A stretch of 64,000 nt of DNA from Ruegeria conchae (GTDB taxonomy: Bacteria > Pseudomonadota > Alphaproteobacteria > Rhodobacterales > Rhodobacteraceae), in contig NZ_AEYW01000025.1 of NCBI RefSeq assembly GCF_000192475.1, positions 117,226-181,225 on the forward strand, read 5' to 3'. This document shows, in pieces, positions 43,392 through 52,936 of the stretch; the first letter of the stretch is position 1; each line of letters begins with the position of its first letter. The notes beneath the pieces were generated by a model that had not been told where the DNA came from, ran no database searches, and saw nothing but the letters and a program-made list of their open reading frames with translations. The position numbers were made by a program, and so were the translations under genes.

Positions 43392-43415
43392 AAACCGGCC
43401 CAACGGGGCCGGTTT
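43392..43415 (-). terminator. Terminator downstream of the TlpA-like gene
   Basis: AAACCGGCCC pairs perfectly with GGGCCGGTTT around a four-base loop; on the minus strand it is followed by TTCGTTTG. It lies about 30 bases past the TlpA-like stop codon. Confidence 0.82.
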
Positions 43416-43444
43416 CAGTCTAACACAAAATGAAGCGGGCGGCT

Positions 43445-44011
43445 TTAGCTATTGGCCTCTACCAGAGCCGAAATGATTGACTTCGCGCTTTCCGAGTTCC
43501 ATTCCGCATCGCCGATCAGGCGCGCAATTTCCTGCCCTTCGGGGTTCAGAATGACGGTAATCGGCAGGGCGATGACACCGAATTCGCGTGCGGCGGCAGA
43601 GTTAGGGTCCTGATGGCGTGGCAGGTTGTCGATGCCGTTCTCGTCAAAGAACTTCTTGATCCCTGCAGGCGTGTTACGGCCAGTGGCCAATGTCAGCACT
43701 TGGAACTTGTCGCCGCCAAATTCTTCCTGAAGCTCAGCAATCTGCGGCATTTCCTTGCGGCAGGGGGCACACCATGTGGCCCAGAAGTTCACCAACACGT
43801 ATTTGCCGGCATAATCTTCCAGCGTGCCGACACCGCCATCATCTTCCAACTGGAACTCGATCGTTTTGGCCTCTTTCGGTTCCTTGTGCAAGATCAACCG
43901 CTTCAGGGTTCCGTCACGCAGCGGACCAAGCGTCTCGGCATCCGTTGCCAAAGCGGCGTTTGCACCCAGCGCAAGGGCCATATAAAGGGGGATCAGACGA
44001 AATAGGCGCAT
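43445..44011 (-). CDS. TlpA-like periplasmic thioredoxin
   Basis: A 188-residue exported thiol-disulfide protein. A signal peptide covers about 1-23 ([17 protein letters not shown]). The redox motif WCAPC is at 80-84 within [19 protein letters not shown], and the cis-proline loop is [11 protein letters not shown]. TlpA/ResE-type proteins serve cytochrome c or oxidase maturation or general thiol reduction. ATG 44011 is preferred because the in-frame extension upstream lies in the argH coding region. The start codon is only 21 bases from the divergent argH start. Confidence 0.9.
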   Translation of the reverse strand: MRLFRLIPLYMALALGANAALATDAETLGPLRDGTLKRLILHKEPKEAKTIEFQLEDDGGVGTLEDYAGKYVLVNFWATWCAPCRKEMPQIAELQEEFGGDKFQVLTLATGRNTPAGIKKFFDENGIDNLPRHQDPNSAAAREFGVIALPITVILNPEGQEIARLIGDAEWNSESAKSIISALVEANS

Positions 44012-44032
44012 ATCAACTCCGGGTTTTCTTAC

Positions 44033-45421
44033 ATGACCGATCAATCTTCGAACCAGATGTGGGGCGGCCGCTTTGCCGCCGGTCCAGACGCGATCATGGA
44101 GGCAATCAATGCCTCGATCGGGTTCGATCAGCGGATGGCAGCCCAGGACATTGCAGGCTCGCGCGCCCATGCCGCCATGCTGGCTGCCACAGGCGTTATA
44201 ACTGATAGTGATGCGCAGGCTATTCGGGAAGGGCTGCTCACCGTTTTGTCAGAAATCAAGAACGGTACGTTTCAGTTTTCGACCGCGCTGGAAGACATTC
44301 ATATGAATGTCGAGGCGCGGTTGAAAGAGGTGATCGGAGAGCCAGCAGGCCGATTACACACGGGTCGCAGCCGGAATGATCAGGTCGCGACCGATTTCAA
44401 ACTCTGGGTCCGCGATCAGCTGGACGCGGCAGAAACCGGTCTTCTGGCCTTGATCCGCGCGCTTTTGGCGCAGGCCGAGGCTGGTGCCGATTGGGTCATG
44501 CCAGGCTTTACCCATCTGCAAACCGCGCAGCCAGTGACTTGGGGCCACCATATGATGGCCTATGTCGAGATGTTTGGCCGCGACCTGTCCCGCGTCCGCG
44601 ATGCGCGTGCGCGGATGAACGAATCCCCCTTGGGCGCTGCTGCGCTAGCGGGGACCTCTTTCCCAATCGATCGACATATGACCGCTGAAGCACTGGGCTT
44701 TGATCGCCCCGCAGCCAACTCGCTGGATGCTGTCAGCGACCGCGATTTCGCGCTGGAGTTCCTGTCGACCGCTTCGATCTGTGCGGTCCACCTGTCGCGC
44801 TTCGCCGAGGAACTGGTAATCTGGTCTTCGGCCCAATTCCGTTTTGTCACTTTGTCCGACCGGTTCTCGACCGGCTCGTCAATCATGCCGCAGAAAAAGA
44901 ACCCCGATGCCGCGGAATTGATCCGCGCGAAAGTGGGTCGCATTTACGGCGCCAATACAGCGTTGATGATGGTGATGAAGGGCTTGCCGCTGGCCTATTC
45001 CAAGGACATGCAGGAAGACAAGGAACAGGTCTTTGATGCCGCCGACAACTGGATGCTGGCGCTTGCCGCAATGGAAGGGATGGTCAAGGACATGACCGCC
45101 AACCGCGACAGCCTTGCAGCTGCTGCAGGGTCCGGTTTCTCAACTGCAACCGATCTGGCCGACTGGCTTGTCCGTGTGCTAGGCCTGCCGTTCCGCGATG
45201 CGCACCACGTAACCGGTTCGCTGGTTGCCATGGCCGAGAGCAAAGACTGCGAACTGCCTGACTTGACGCTTGAGGACATGCAGTCGGTTCATGCTGACAT
45301 CATTGATGATGTCTATTCTGTTCTTACGGTCGAAAATTCGGTAAACTCGCGCCAGTCCTATGGAGGCACCGCACCGGATCAGGTGCGAGCCCAGATCAAG
45401 CGATGGAAGGCGCTAGTGTAA
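44033..45421 (+). CDS. argH: Argininosuccinate lyase
   Basis: Cleaves argininosuccinate to arginine and fumarate. It is 462 residues long. [20 protein letters not shown] opens the protein, [13 protein letters not shown] lies near 110, [16 protein letters not shown] near 160 and the fumarase/lyase signature [13 protein letters not shown] near 283. It is divergent from the TlpA gene. The stop overlaps the start of a small lipoprotein gene as TAATG, and lysA follows. Confidence 0.97.
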   Translation: MTDQSSNQMWGGRFAAGPDAIMEAINASIGFDQRMAAQDIAGSRAHAAMLAATGVITDSDAQAIREGLLTVLSEIKNGTFQFSTALEDIHMNVEARLKEVIGEPAGRLHTGRSRNDQVATDFKLWVRDQLDAAETGLLALIRALLAQAEAGADWVMPGFTHLQTAQPVTWGHHMMAYVEMFGRDLSRVRDARARMNESPLGAAALAGTSFPIDRHMTAEALGFDRPAANSLDAVSDRDFALEFLSTASICAVHLSRFAEELVIWSSAQFRFVTLSDRFSTGSSIMPQKKNPDAAELIRAKVGRIYGANTALMMVMKGLPLAYSKDMQEDKEQVFDAADNWMLALAAMEGMVKDMTANRDSLAAAAGSGFSTATDLADWLVRVLGLPFRDAHHVTGSLVAMAESKDCELPDLTLEDMQSVHADIIDDVYSVLTVENSVNSRQSYGGTAPDQVRAQIKRWKALV

Positions 45422-45603
45422 TGCATATACGACGCGTGGTGCTGTTGATTGCGGTTGCAGCGGCTCTGGCTGGCTGCGGCGCTGACGGCGAACCCATCCA
45501 ACCCACCATGAGCGCAAGTGTTGGCGTTGGCAGCAGCGGCACTTATGGCGGTGTCGGGGTTGGTGTGCGTCGCGGTGGTCTGGGCGTATTTCTGGGGCTC
45601 TGA
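45421..45603 (+). CDS. Small lipoprotein, LptM/LppL-like
   Basis: A 60-residue lipoprotein with lipobox LAGCG, then ADGEPIQPT and a Gly/Val-rich tail (VGVGSSGTYGGVGVGVRRGG). A tiny lipoprotein reading LAGCG-x-x-G-x-P just before lysA recalls LppL of Pseudomonas and LptM of E. coli, which assists maturation of the LPS translocon. The link is an inference from length, motif and position. The start overlaps the argH stop by one base. Confidence 0.72.
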   Translation: MHIRRVVLLIAVAAALAGCGADGEPIQPTMSASVGVGSSGTYGGVGVGVRRGGLGVFLGL

Positions 45604-45684
45604 GGCATTGCCATTTGTATTTGTCATCCCCATGTGAGCAGAACAACCAGCTGCACGCTGCTCCTCTGGACGTAAGGTGGCGAC

Positions 45685-45834
45685 ATGAAATTCTTTGGCC
45701 TGATCTTGGCACTTGTCGTTCTTGCAGCTTGCGACCCGGCATACAAACCACAACCCAAACCTGAGCCCGAAGCCCGCTCGACAGGAATTTCGGTATCTGG
45801 ATATGCGCGGATCGGTGCATCGAAGACCTTCTAG
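45685..45834 (+). CDS. Second small lipoprotein
   Basis: A 49-residue lipoprotein: signal MKFFGLILALVVLAAC with lipobox LAAC, then a proline-rich linker (YKPQPKPEPEARS) and STGISVSGYARIGASKTF. AAGGTGG lies upstream at good spacing. No family is recognised. It lies between the LptM-like gene and lysA. Confidence 0.7.
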   Translation: MKFFGLILALVVLAACDPAYKPQPKPEPEARSTGISVSGYARIGASKTF

Positions 45835-45905
45835 ATAGCGATGGGATTTCTGCAGATGGCTGGAATCATTTGATCCACATGCCTCTTTTGGTCTAAGCGC
45901 GCGGT

Positions 45906-47171
45906 ATGGATCATTTTCTCTACCGCGACGGCGCGCTTTTCGCCGAGGATGTGCCAATCTCCGAAATCGCTGCAGCGGTCGGGACCCCGTTTTATGTTTA
46001 TTCGACGGCTACTTTGCTGCGGCATTTCAAGCTGTTCGATGACGCGCTTGAGGGCACCGACCACCTTGTCTGCTACGCGATGAAAGCGGCCAGCAATCAG
46101 GCAATCCTGAAGACGCTGGCTCAGGCAGGTGCGGGGATGGATGTGGTTTCTGGCGGAGAATACCGGCGTGCCAAGGCTGCAGGCGTGCCCGGCGAAAAGA
46201 TCGTCTTCTCGGGCGTTGGCAAAACTGCAGATGAGATTCGCACGGCACTGATTGGTGGGATTCGGCAATTCAACGTCGAATCCGAGCCTGAAATGCAGGT
46301 GATCAATGCGGTCGCGCTAGAATTGGGCGTGAATGCGCCGATCACCGTTCGGGTGAACCCGGATGTCGATGCCAAGACCCATGCCAAGATTGCTACTGGA
46401 AAGTCCGAGAATAAGTTTGGCATCCCGATCTCGCGCGCCTCCGAGGTTTATGCGTTGGCTGCAAGCCTGCCGGGCCTCGAAGTGATCGGGATCGACGTCC
46501 ATATCGGCTCGCAACTGACCGAATTGGAGCCGTTTGAGCTGGCCTATAACAAGGTCGCGGAACTCACTGAGCGTTTGCGCTCCGAAGGGCACAATATTCG
46601 GCGCCTTGATCTTGGGGGTGGATTGGGCATTCCCTATACGCGTTCCAATGACGCGCCGCCCTTGCCAGTTGAATATGGCGCGATGATCAAGAAAACGCTG
46701 GGCCATCTGGGCTGTGAGATCGAGATCGAGCCCGGCCGACTGATTGCGGGTAATGCGGGTCTGATGGTGTCCAGGGTTATTTACGTCAAATCCGGTGAAG
46801 ACCGCGATTTCCTGATCCTTGACGGGGCGATGAACGACCTGATCCGCCCCGCTATGTATGAAGCGCATCATGATATAGTCGCCGTCGACGAACCCGCCGC
46901 CGGGGTCGAACAAAGGCCCTATGACATTGTCGGTCCTGTTTGCGAATCCGGCGATACATTTGCCAAGCAGCGCAATATGCCTCCCCTGAAATCGGGTGAT
47001 CTTATCGCTTTCCGCAGCGCGGGGGCCTATGGCGCGGTGATGTCCAGCGAGTACAATACGCGCCCCCTGATCCCTGAAGTTCTGGTGAACGGGGATCAAT
47101 TTGCCGTAATTCGTGAACGCCCAAGCTTTGACGAAATCATAAACCGCGATACCATACCAGAGTGGCTCTGA
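45906..47171 (+). CDS. lysA: Diaminopimelate decarboxylase
   Basis: A PLP enzyme that makes L-lysine from meso-diaminopimelate. It is 421 residues long. CYAMKAASNQAILKTL contains the PLP lysine (near 59), HIGSQLTELEPF lies near 198, the glycine loop LGGGLGIPY near 240 and CESGDTFAKQR near 346. No strong ribosome site precedes the ATG. It follows argH and the two lipoprotein genes, so arginine and lysine steps are neighbours. Confidence 0.96.
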   Translation: MDHFLYRDGALFAEDVPISEIAAAVGTPFYVYSTATLLRHFKLFDDALEGTDHLVCYAMKAASNQAILKTLAQAGAGMDVVSGGEYRRAKAAGVPGEKIVFSGVGKTADEIRTALIGGIRQFNVESEPEMQVINAVALELGVNAPITVRVNPDVDAKTHAKIATGKSENKFGIPISRASEVYALAASLPGLEVIGIDVHIGSQLTELEPFELAYNKVAELTERLRSEGHNIRRLDLGGGLGIPYTRSNDAPPLPVEYGAMIKKTLGHLGCEIEIEPGRLIAGNAGLMVSRVIYVKSGEDRDFLILDGAMNDLIRPAMYEAHHDIVAVDEPAAGVEQRPYDIVGPVCESGDTFAKQRNMPPLKSGDLIAFRSAGAYGAVMSSEYNTRPLIPEVLVNGDQFAVIRERPSFDEIINRDTIPEWL

Positions 47172-47207
47172 CGCGATAGGCGCGCGGGCCGGATCAGGAG
47201 GCCCGCC

Positions 47208-49754
47208 TTGCGCGAGAACCAGACCCTGCCGATTCCAAGACTGTCCCTGTGGCTGACGCATGGGGGCATGCTGGCCGAGCAGGTGATGCGCGCCTTCTGG
47301 CCCTTCTATTCAATTCTCATGGCGTTGCTCGCAGCACTGATGCTTGGGCTGCAGGATCTTGTGCGCATCGAAACCGTCTGGATTTCTGCGGCTGTTGGAT
47401 TGATTGCGTTGATTGCGACCGCGATCTTGGGAATCCGGCGGTTCCACCTGCCAACCCGTGCCGAGGCGCTGGTTCGGCTGGACGAAACCCTGTCCGGTCG
47501 CCCGATTCAGGCGCTGATGGACGATCAGGCGATCGGTGCGATGGATGCGGATTCGGTAGCACTTTGGCAAGCACACCAGGCGCGCATGGCAGACCGTGCT
47601 TCAAAGGCCGATCCGGTGAAACCCGACCTACGGTTGGCCTCTCGTGACCCTTATGCTCTGCGGTACGCCGCGCTGCTGGCTTTGGTCGTTGCTGGACTGT
47701 TCGGATCGTTCTGGCGGATTGGCTCGGTGGCGGATATGACGCCAGGGACCGCGCAGGCCGGGCAGGGACCAACGTGGGAAGGCTGGGTTGAACCGCCACG
47801 TTATACGGGCTTGCCGACGCTTTACCTTGCTGATCAAACTGATCCAACACTTACGGTGCCCAAAGGCAGCCGCATCACGCTGCGGTTCTACGGGGAGATT
47901 GGTGCACACAGCTTGACCGAGACGACGACGCCGCTTGGAACCGAGGCCGCAACCGAGGCAGAGCAGGACTTTGTTGCCGATCGCTCGGGCCAGTTGCGGA
48001 TCGAAGGTCCGGCTGGACGCGATTGGGCGCTGGACATACTCGCGGACACTAAACCACAGATCGAGGTGGCGGGCGCTGCTGAGGCCGAAGCTGGCGGACA
48101 GATGAAACTACCGTTCGCGGCGTCCGACGACTATGGCATCATTTCAGGCACGGCTCGGATCGAGTTGAATCTGCCTGCTGTGAATCGTGAATTTGGCCTG
48201 GCGACTGAACCGGAGCCGCGCGAGATCATCACGGTCGAGCTTCCGATGCCGATCACCGGCGACAGGACGGATTTTACCGAAGACCTGATCGAGGATTTCT
48301 CGCAGCACCCCTGGGCGCATTTGCCGGTGAAAATTACCCTCTTGGCCGTTGATGCGGCAGATCAGGAATCGGTGGCCGAGCCTTATTTGGCCGATCTGCC
48401 TGCCCGGCGTTTCTTTGATCCACTGGCTGCCGCGGTCGCTGAACAACGGCGCGATTTACTCTGGTCGCGCGACAATTCACTGCGCGTCGCACAATTGTTG
48501 CGTGCCGTCTCGCATCTGCCCGAAGATTTGTTCCGCTCGGACACCGCCTACTTGCGCCTGAGGGTGATCTTGCGTCGGTTGGAAACCTTTGATCGGCACG
48601 GTGCGCTAAACCTCAAACAGCAGGAAGAGATCGCGCAGGCGCTATGGGATCTCGCTGTTCTGATCGAGGACGGAACACTGGCTGACGCTTTGGAGCGGAT
48701 GCGCCGCGCGCAAGAGCGTTTGACCGAAGCAATGCAGAACGGTGCCAGCGATGAGGAAATCGCTGAGTTGATGCAAGAGCTGCGCGAAGCAACGCAGGAT
48801 TATATGCGACAGCTTCAGCGTCTCGCCCAAGAAAACGGCGAAGATGGTCAGAACCAACAAGGCCAGAACGGCGAAACGCTGCAGATGACGCAAGATGACC
48901 TGCAGCGGATGATGGATCGCATTCAGGAGCTGATGGAACAGGGCCGCATGGCCGAAGCGCAGCAGGCGCTGGAAGAGTTCCAACAGATGATGGAAAACAT
49001 GCGCGTCACACAAGGGCAAGGCCAGGGTGGCCAATCCGAAGGTCAGCAGGCCATGGAGGGGCTGGCGGAAACTCTGCGGGAACAGCAAGGGTTGAGCGAT
49101 CAGGCCTTCCGAGATCTACAGGAACAGTTCAATCCAGGAGCCCAATCCGGCGAAAGTCAGGGCAATGAAGGCAGCAGCGGCGGGCTCGGGCGTGGACAAA
49201 GCCACGAAGGTCAGGGCGGACAGGGCCAGGGTCAGGATCAGGCAGGTGCGGGGCAGCAAGGTCAGGGATCTCTGGCGGATCGGCAACAAGCGCTGCGAGA
49301 TGAACTGGGACGGCAGGAACAAAGCCTGCCGGGTGGCGGCACGCCTGAAGGTGATGCCGCACGTGACGCGCTGGGCCGTGCAGGGCGAGCGATGGACGAG
49401 GCCGAAGACGCCTTGCGCAGCGATGATCTGGCCGAGGCGATCGACCGGCAGTCCGAAGCGATGGAAGCGCTGCGCGAGGGGATGCGATCACTGGGTGAGG
49501 CCATGGCGCAGAACCAGCAAAACCAGCCGGGGCAGGGTACGGAAGCGGGTGATATGCAAGCCAACAACCGCGACCCGTTGGGCCGCGCGCCGGGATCGGC
49601 AGGGTCGATCTCGACCGATGATAACCTGTTGCAGGGCGAAGACGTCTATCGCCGAGCGCGCGAGCTGCTGGATGAAATCCGTCGCCGCACTGGCGAACAG
49701 GATCGGCCTCAGATTGAGCTGGAGTACCTCAAGCGCTTGCTCGAAAGGTTTTAG
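47208..49754 (+). CDS. TIGR02302/DUF4175-family membrane protein
   Basis: An 848-residue protein. Two N-terminal transmembrane helices (about 26-70) and a third near 150 (YAALLALVVAGLFGSFWRI) are followed by a beta-rich domain to about 420. A long Gln/Glu-rich helical C-terminal half follows, with low-complexity Gly/Gln runs at about 640-690 (GQGGQGQGQDQAGAGQQGQG). This matches the alphaproteobacterial TIGR02302 family, whose function is unknown. The start is TTG after AGGAGG. The last four bases overlap the convergent zinc-ribbon gene. Confidence 0.88.
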   Translation: MRENQTLPIPRLSLWLTHGGMLAEQVMRAFWPFYSILMALLAALMLGLQDLVRIETVWISAAVGLIALIATAILGIRRFHLPTRAEALVRLDETLSGRPIQALMDDQAIGAMDADSVALWQAHQARMADRASKADPVKPDLRLASRDPYALRYAALLALVVAGLFGSFWRIGSVADMTPGTAQAGQGPTWEGWVEPPRYTGLPTLYLADQTDPTLTVPKGSRITLRFYGEIGAHSLTETTTPLGTEAATEAEQDFVADRSGQLRIEGPAGRDWALDILADTKPQIEVAGAAEAEAGGQMKLPFAASDDYGIISGTARIELNLPAVNREFGLATEPEPREIITVELPMPITGDRTDFTEDLIEDFSQHPWAHLPVKITLLAVDAADQESVAEPYLADLPARRFFDPLAAAVAEQRRDLLWSRDNSLRVAQLLRAVSHLPEDLFRSDTAYLRLRVILRRLETFDRHGALNLKQQEEIAQALWDLAVLIEDGTLADALERMRRAQERLTEAMQNGASDEEIAELMQELREATQDYMRQLQRLAQENGEDGQNQQGQNGETLQMTQDDLQRMMDRIQELMEQGRMAEAQQALEEFQQMMENMRVTQGQGQGGQSEGQQAMEGLAETLREQQGLSDQAFRDLQEQFNPGAQSGESQGNEGSSGGLGRGQSHEGQGGQGQGQDQAGAGQQGQGSLADRQQALRDELGRQEQSLPGGGTPEGDAARDALGRAGRAMDEAEDALRSDDLAEAIDRQSEAMEALREGMRSLGEAMAQNQQNQPGQGTEAGDMQANNRDPLGRAPGSAGSISTDDNLLQGEDVYRRARELLDEIRRRTGEQDRPQIELEYLKRLLERF

Positions 49755-50440
49755 TTCTGTCCTGCGCCACCGGTCTGTGATTCTAACCACAAACGCGCCT
49801 GATCGACCATTGATACATAAGATTTCAGCACCGGATCAGCTTGCGGTACCGCTTCGCTGATCTGGCTAGCATTGCCATAGATCAGAAACAGAATAACGCC
49901 GATGATCAGTATCAGCGCGAAGCCACGTAAAAATCCACCGGATTTGCGAGCCGGTGCATCTGTTTCAGCCTCGTCCGAGCTGAGATCGCTGCGTAGGCCG
50001 GAATTGATTGCCTCAACATCAGGTAGCTCATCGCGTTGACCTGCATCGGCTGCTGATTCAGTGGCGGAAGGTCTATTGGATTTGACCTTTGGCTCTTCGG
50101 GTGGGTCAAGGGCCAGATCAGGCTGGCTTTCTAGACTACTGCCTTCACGCTCTCGCAGATCAGCCTCGCGCGCGGCTTCTTCCTTTAGGATGTTAGAAAC
50201 TGCGGGATCTATGTTGCTGGCACTCTCATCATGAGATGCTTCGGCGACTGTTTTGACCTCTACAGGATCCGGCGAGTCTATTTCCTGCGTTGCCTCGGCC
50301 TCTGTTTCGCCGGTGGCAGGGTGTTTTTCCTGAAACCAGGTCTTTTCGCAATTGGAGCATTGCACTTCGCGCCCGTCTTCTGGGATCACCTCGTCCGGGA
50401 CTTCGTACTGGGCGCTGCAATTCGGACACGTTAAACGCAT
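49751..50440 (-). CDS. MJ0042-type zinc-ribbon membrane protein
   Basis: A 229-residue protein. The N-terminal zinc ribbon reads MRLTCPNCSAQYEVPDEVI then VQCSNCEKTWFQ, with four cysteines in two CxxC pairs. A long acidic disordered region follows (about 45-160), then one transmembrane helix (GFALILIIGVILFLIYG) and a short periplasmic end. Such proteins are conserved in alphaproteobacteria next to ftsE but are uncharacterised. AGGAGG precedes the ATG. It is divergent from ftsE across a 170-base gap. Confidence 0.85.
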   Translation of the reverse strand: MRLTCPNCSAQYEVPDEVIPEDGREVQCSNCEKTWFQEKHPATGETEAEATQEIDSPDPVEVKTVAEASHDESASNIDPAVSNILKEEAAREADLREREGSSLESQPDLALDPPEEPKVKSNRPSATESAADAGQRDELPDVEAINSGLRSDLSSDEAETDAPARKSGGFLRGFALILIIGVILFLIYGNASQISEAVPQADPVLKSYVSMVDQARLWLESQTGGAGQN

Positions 50441-50610
50441 TCTGCCTCCTGGCCTTCAAGGCTGGCCTGATAATAGTTTTTTCAGGGATGATATTCCGTT
50501 AAGACCCAACAGCAAAGCGTGTTTTCGGTTTCGCGGGCCAAGTGTCGCCAATTGGCCCCGCCCGAGGCATTGAATCCAGCGCTGCGCTCGGGCAAGAGGT
50601 GAGCAGAACA

Positions 50611-51300
50611 ATGGGGGCAGGCGTGATCGAGCTGGACAATATCAGCTATACCTACGGCGGCGGCGAATTGCTGAGCGATGTTTCGCTGCAGTTGCAGCCG
50701 GGTTCGTTCCACTTTCTGACCGGCCCATCTGGTGCGGGCAAAACCACATTGCTGAAACTCTGCTATGGCGCGTTGCTGCCAACCTCGGGCAAGTTGATGG
50801 CCTTTGGCGAAGATATCGCCAGCATGGACCGTGACCAGATGGCGCTGCTGCGCCGTCGGATCGGCGTGGTGCATCAGGATTGCCGCTTTCTGGATCACAT
50901 GACGCTGGCCGAAAATGTTGCGCTGCCGCTGATGGTCTCTGGGCGCTCTGAGAATGGGCAGCAAGACGACCTGACCGAGCTGCTGAGCTGGGTCGGACTT
51001 GGAAGCAGACTCGAAGCACACCCGCCCGAATTGTCGGGTGGGGAACGCCAGCGTGCCGCCTTGGCCCGCGCGGTCATTTTGTCGCCTGACGTGGTGCTTG
51101 CGGATGAGCCCACCGGCAACGTGGATTGGGAGATGTCTCAACGTCTGCTGCGCCTGCTGATCGAACTGAACCGGATGGGTAAAACCGTGCTGATCGCCAC
51201 CCATGACCTAAGCCTGATCCGCGCCGCGAAAAGCCAGGTTCAGGCCCGTGTTCTGCGCATCGCGCAGCGCCGGGTGCAACTTGCGGGGGCGGATCTATGA
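50611..51300 (+). CDS. ftsE: Cell division ATP-binding protein FtsE
   Basis: The ATPase of the FtsEX complex, which controls peptidoglycan hydrolases at the division site. It is 229 residues long. The Walker A loop is TGPSGAGKTTLL near 35, the Q-loop VVHQDCRF near 91, the signature LSGGERQRAALARAV near 136 and Walker B VVLADEPTGNVDW near 160. ATG 50611 follows AGAGGTGAG; an upstream in-frame extension is unlikely. The stop overlaps ftsX as ATGA. Confidence 0.95.
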   Translation: MGAGVIELDNISYTYGGGELLSDVSLQLQPGSFHFLTGPSGAGKTTLLKLCYGALLPTSGKLMAFGEDIASMDRDQMALLRRRIGVVHQDCRFLDHMTLAENVALPLMVSGRSENGQQDDLTELLSWVGLGSRLEAHPPELSGGERQRAALARAVILSPDVVLADEPTGNVDWEMSQRLLRLLIELNRMGKTVLIATHDLSLIRAAKSQVQARVLRIAQRRVQLAGADL

Positions 51301-52196
51301 GCAAGGGCATGATCCGAAATTTGCTGCGCCGCGACACTCGCGCTGATCGCGTTGTGCCACCTACTGGTTTCACTGCTCAGCTGACCCTGTTTGTCTCGGG
51401 CGCGATGGCATTTCTCGCAGTATTTGCACTGGCCCTGTCGCTGGCCTCGGGCCGTGTGGCGGATCGCTGGGCCTCGGAACTGGCAGGGGCTGCGACATTG
51501 CGGATCAATGCCCCTGCGGATCAACGTGCGGCGCAAACCGAGGCAGCTTTGAACGTTCTCCAACAGACGCCGGGGGTCGCTTCGGCCCGCGCGTTGACGA
51601 GCGAAGAACAGGCCACACTGCTGTCGCCCTGGTTCGGACCGGACTTGCCTCTGGACACATTGCCAATCCCGCAGCTGATCGAGATTATCGAAGGGGAGCC
51701 CGGCCTGGATGCGGCTGGTCTGCGCCTGAGATTGGGGGCAGAAGTGCCGGGCGCGGTGCTGGATGATCACACCCGCTGGCGCGAGCCATTGGTTGATGCG
51801 GCCAATTCACTGCGGCGTCTGGGCTGGATTTCGATCCTGCTGATTGGTGGCGCTACTGCCGCTATGATCACCCTAGCCGCCAACGCCTCACTTGCCGCCA
51901 ATGCGCAGATTATCGAGGTACTGCGTCAGGTCGGCGCGCGGGATCGGTTCATCGCCAGAGCTTTTGTGCGGCGCTTTACCTTCCGCGCGCTTTTCGGGGC
52001 GGCGGTTGGAACCCTGTTAGGTATGTCTGGTGTTTTACTGCTACCCGAGGCCTCGGACACTGGTGGATTTCTTACAGGGCTTGGGTTTCAAGGGATTGGA
52101 TGGCTACTGCCGGTGCTGATACCAGTGTTGGGTGCCGCCGTTGCATTTCTGGCCACATGGTCGGCAGCACAGCGCAAGTTAAAGGAGCTTTCGTGA
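51297..52196 (+). CDS. ftsX: Cell division permease FtsX
   Basis: The four-helix permease partner of FtsE, 299 residues. A first helix at about 30-50 (LFVSGAMAFLAVFALALSLA), a periplasmic domain of about 110 residues, then three helices (ISILLIGGATAAMITLA, LFGAAVGTLLGMSGVLLL, LPVLIPVLGAAVAFLATW). The last base of its stop codon is shared with the plsC start. Confidence 0.93.
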   Translation: MSKGMIRNLLRRDTRADRVVPPTGFTAQLTLFVSGAMAFLAVFALALSLASGRVADRWASELAGAATLRINAPADQRAAQTEAALNVLQQTPGVASARALTSEEQATLLSPWFGPDLPLDTLPIPQLIEIIEGEPGLDAAGLRLRLGAEVPGAVLDDHTRWREPLVDAANSLRRLGWISILLIGGATAAMITLAANASLAANAQIIEVLRQVGARDRFIARAFVRRFTFRALFGAAVGTLLGMSGVLLLPEASDTGGFLTGLGFQGIGWLLPVLIPVLGAAVAFLATWSAAQRKLKELS

Positions 52197-52936
52197 TGTT
52201 CATGGCCATTCAATGGGTCCGGTCGCTGATCTTCATGATCACTATCTACGCCTGGATGCTGGTCCTCGGGATCATCTTTGCCCCCTATGCGTTGTTTGCC
52301 AAAAGTGGCGCTTTGCGCGCCTGTAAGACCTATGCGCGGACGACCAAATGGTTGGCCCGCTGGATGGTTGGTATTCGTTGTGAAGTGCGCGGAGAGGTGC
52401 CTCATGGTGAGGTTGTGATCGGCGCCAAGCACCAGTCGTTTCTGGACATCATCATAATCTTCGACGCCATCCCGCACGGCAAATTCATCATGAAGCGCGA
52501 GCTTTTGTGGACGCCGGTCATTGGCATGTATGCGCGCCGTCTGGGCTGTATCCCGGTCAATCGCGGCAAACGAGGGGCGGCGGTGGCCAAGATGGTCAAA
52601 GATGTTGCGCGCGAGTTCAGCGAACCCGGACAGTTGGTGATCTACCCGCAGGGAACGCGCGTCGCGCCGGGTGTGCACAAGCCCTACAAGGTCGGAACGG
52701 CGGTTCTGTATGAAGGCCTCGGGTTCCCGTGCGTGCCCGTTGCCACCAATGCGGGCGTCTTCTGGCCCAGAACCGGTGTCATGCGCAAGCCGGGCAACGC
52801 GATTGTCGATTTCCTTAATCCAATCGAGCCCGGCGTCGCACGAAATGACTTTCTTGAGCGGCTGGAAAACGTGATCGAGACTCGGTCGAACGAATTGATG
52901 CAGGAAGTGGGATTTGATCCGGATGGAGTTCATTAA
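52196..52936 (+). CDS. plsC: 1-acyl-glycerol-3-phosphate acyltransferase
   Basis: Makes phosphatidic acid from lysophosphatidic acid. It is 246 residues long. A hydrophobic N-terminal helix (about 10-32) anchors it. The catalytic H-x4-D motif is HQSFLD at 79-84, and the substrate motif reads YPQGTR at 150-155 in place of the common FPEGTR. Pairing with ftsEX is seen in relatives. ATG 52196 overlaps the ftsX stop and follows AAAGGAG. It complements plsY at the other end of the window. Confidence 0.92.
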   Translation: MFMAIQWVRSLIFMITIYAWMLVLGIIFAPYALFAKSGALRACKTYARTTKWLARWMVGIRCEVRGEVPHGEVVIGAKHQSFLDIIIIFDAIPHGKFIMKRELLWTPVIGMYARRLGCIPVNRGKRGAAVAKMVKDVAREFSEPGQLVIYPQGTRVAPGVHKPYKVGTAVLYEGLGFPCVPVATNAGVFWPRTGVMRKPGNAIVDFLNPIEPGVARNDFLERLENVIETRSNELMQEVGFDPDGVH

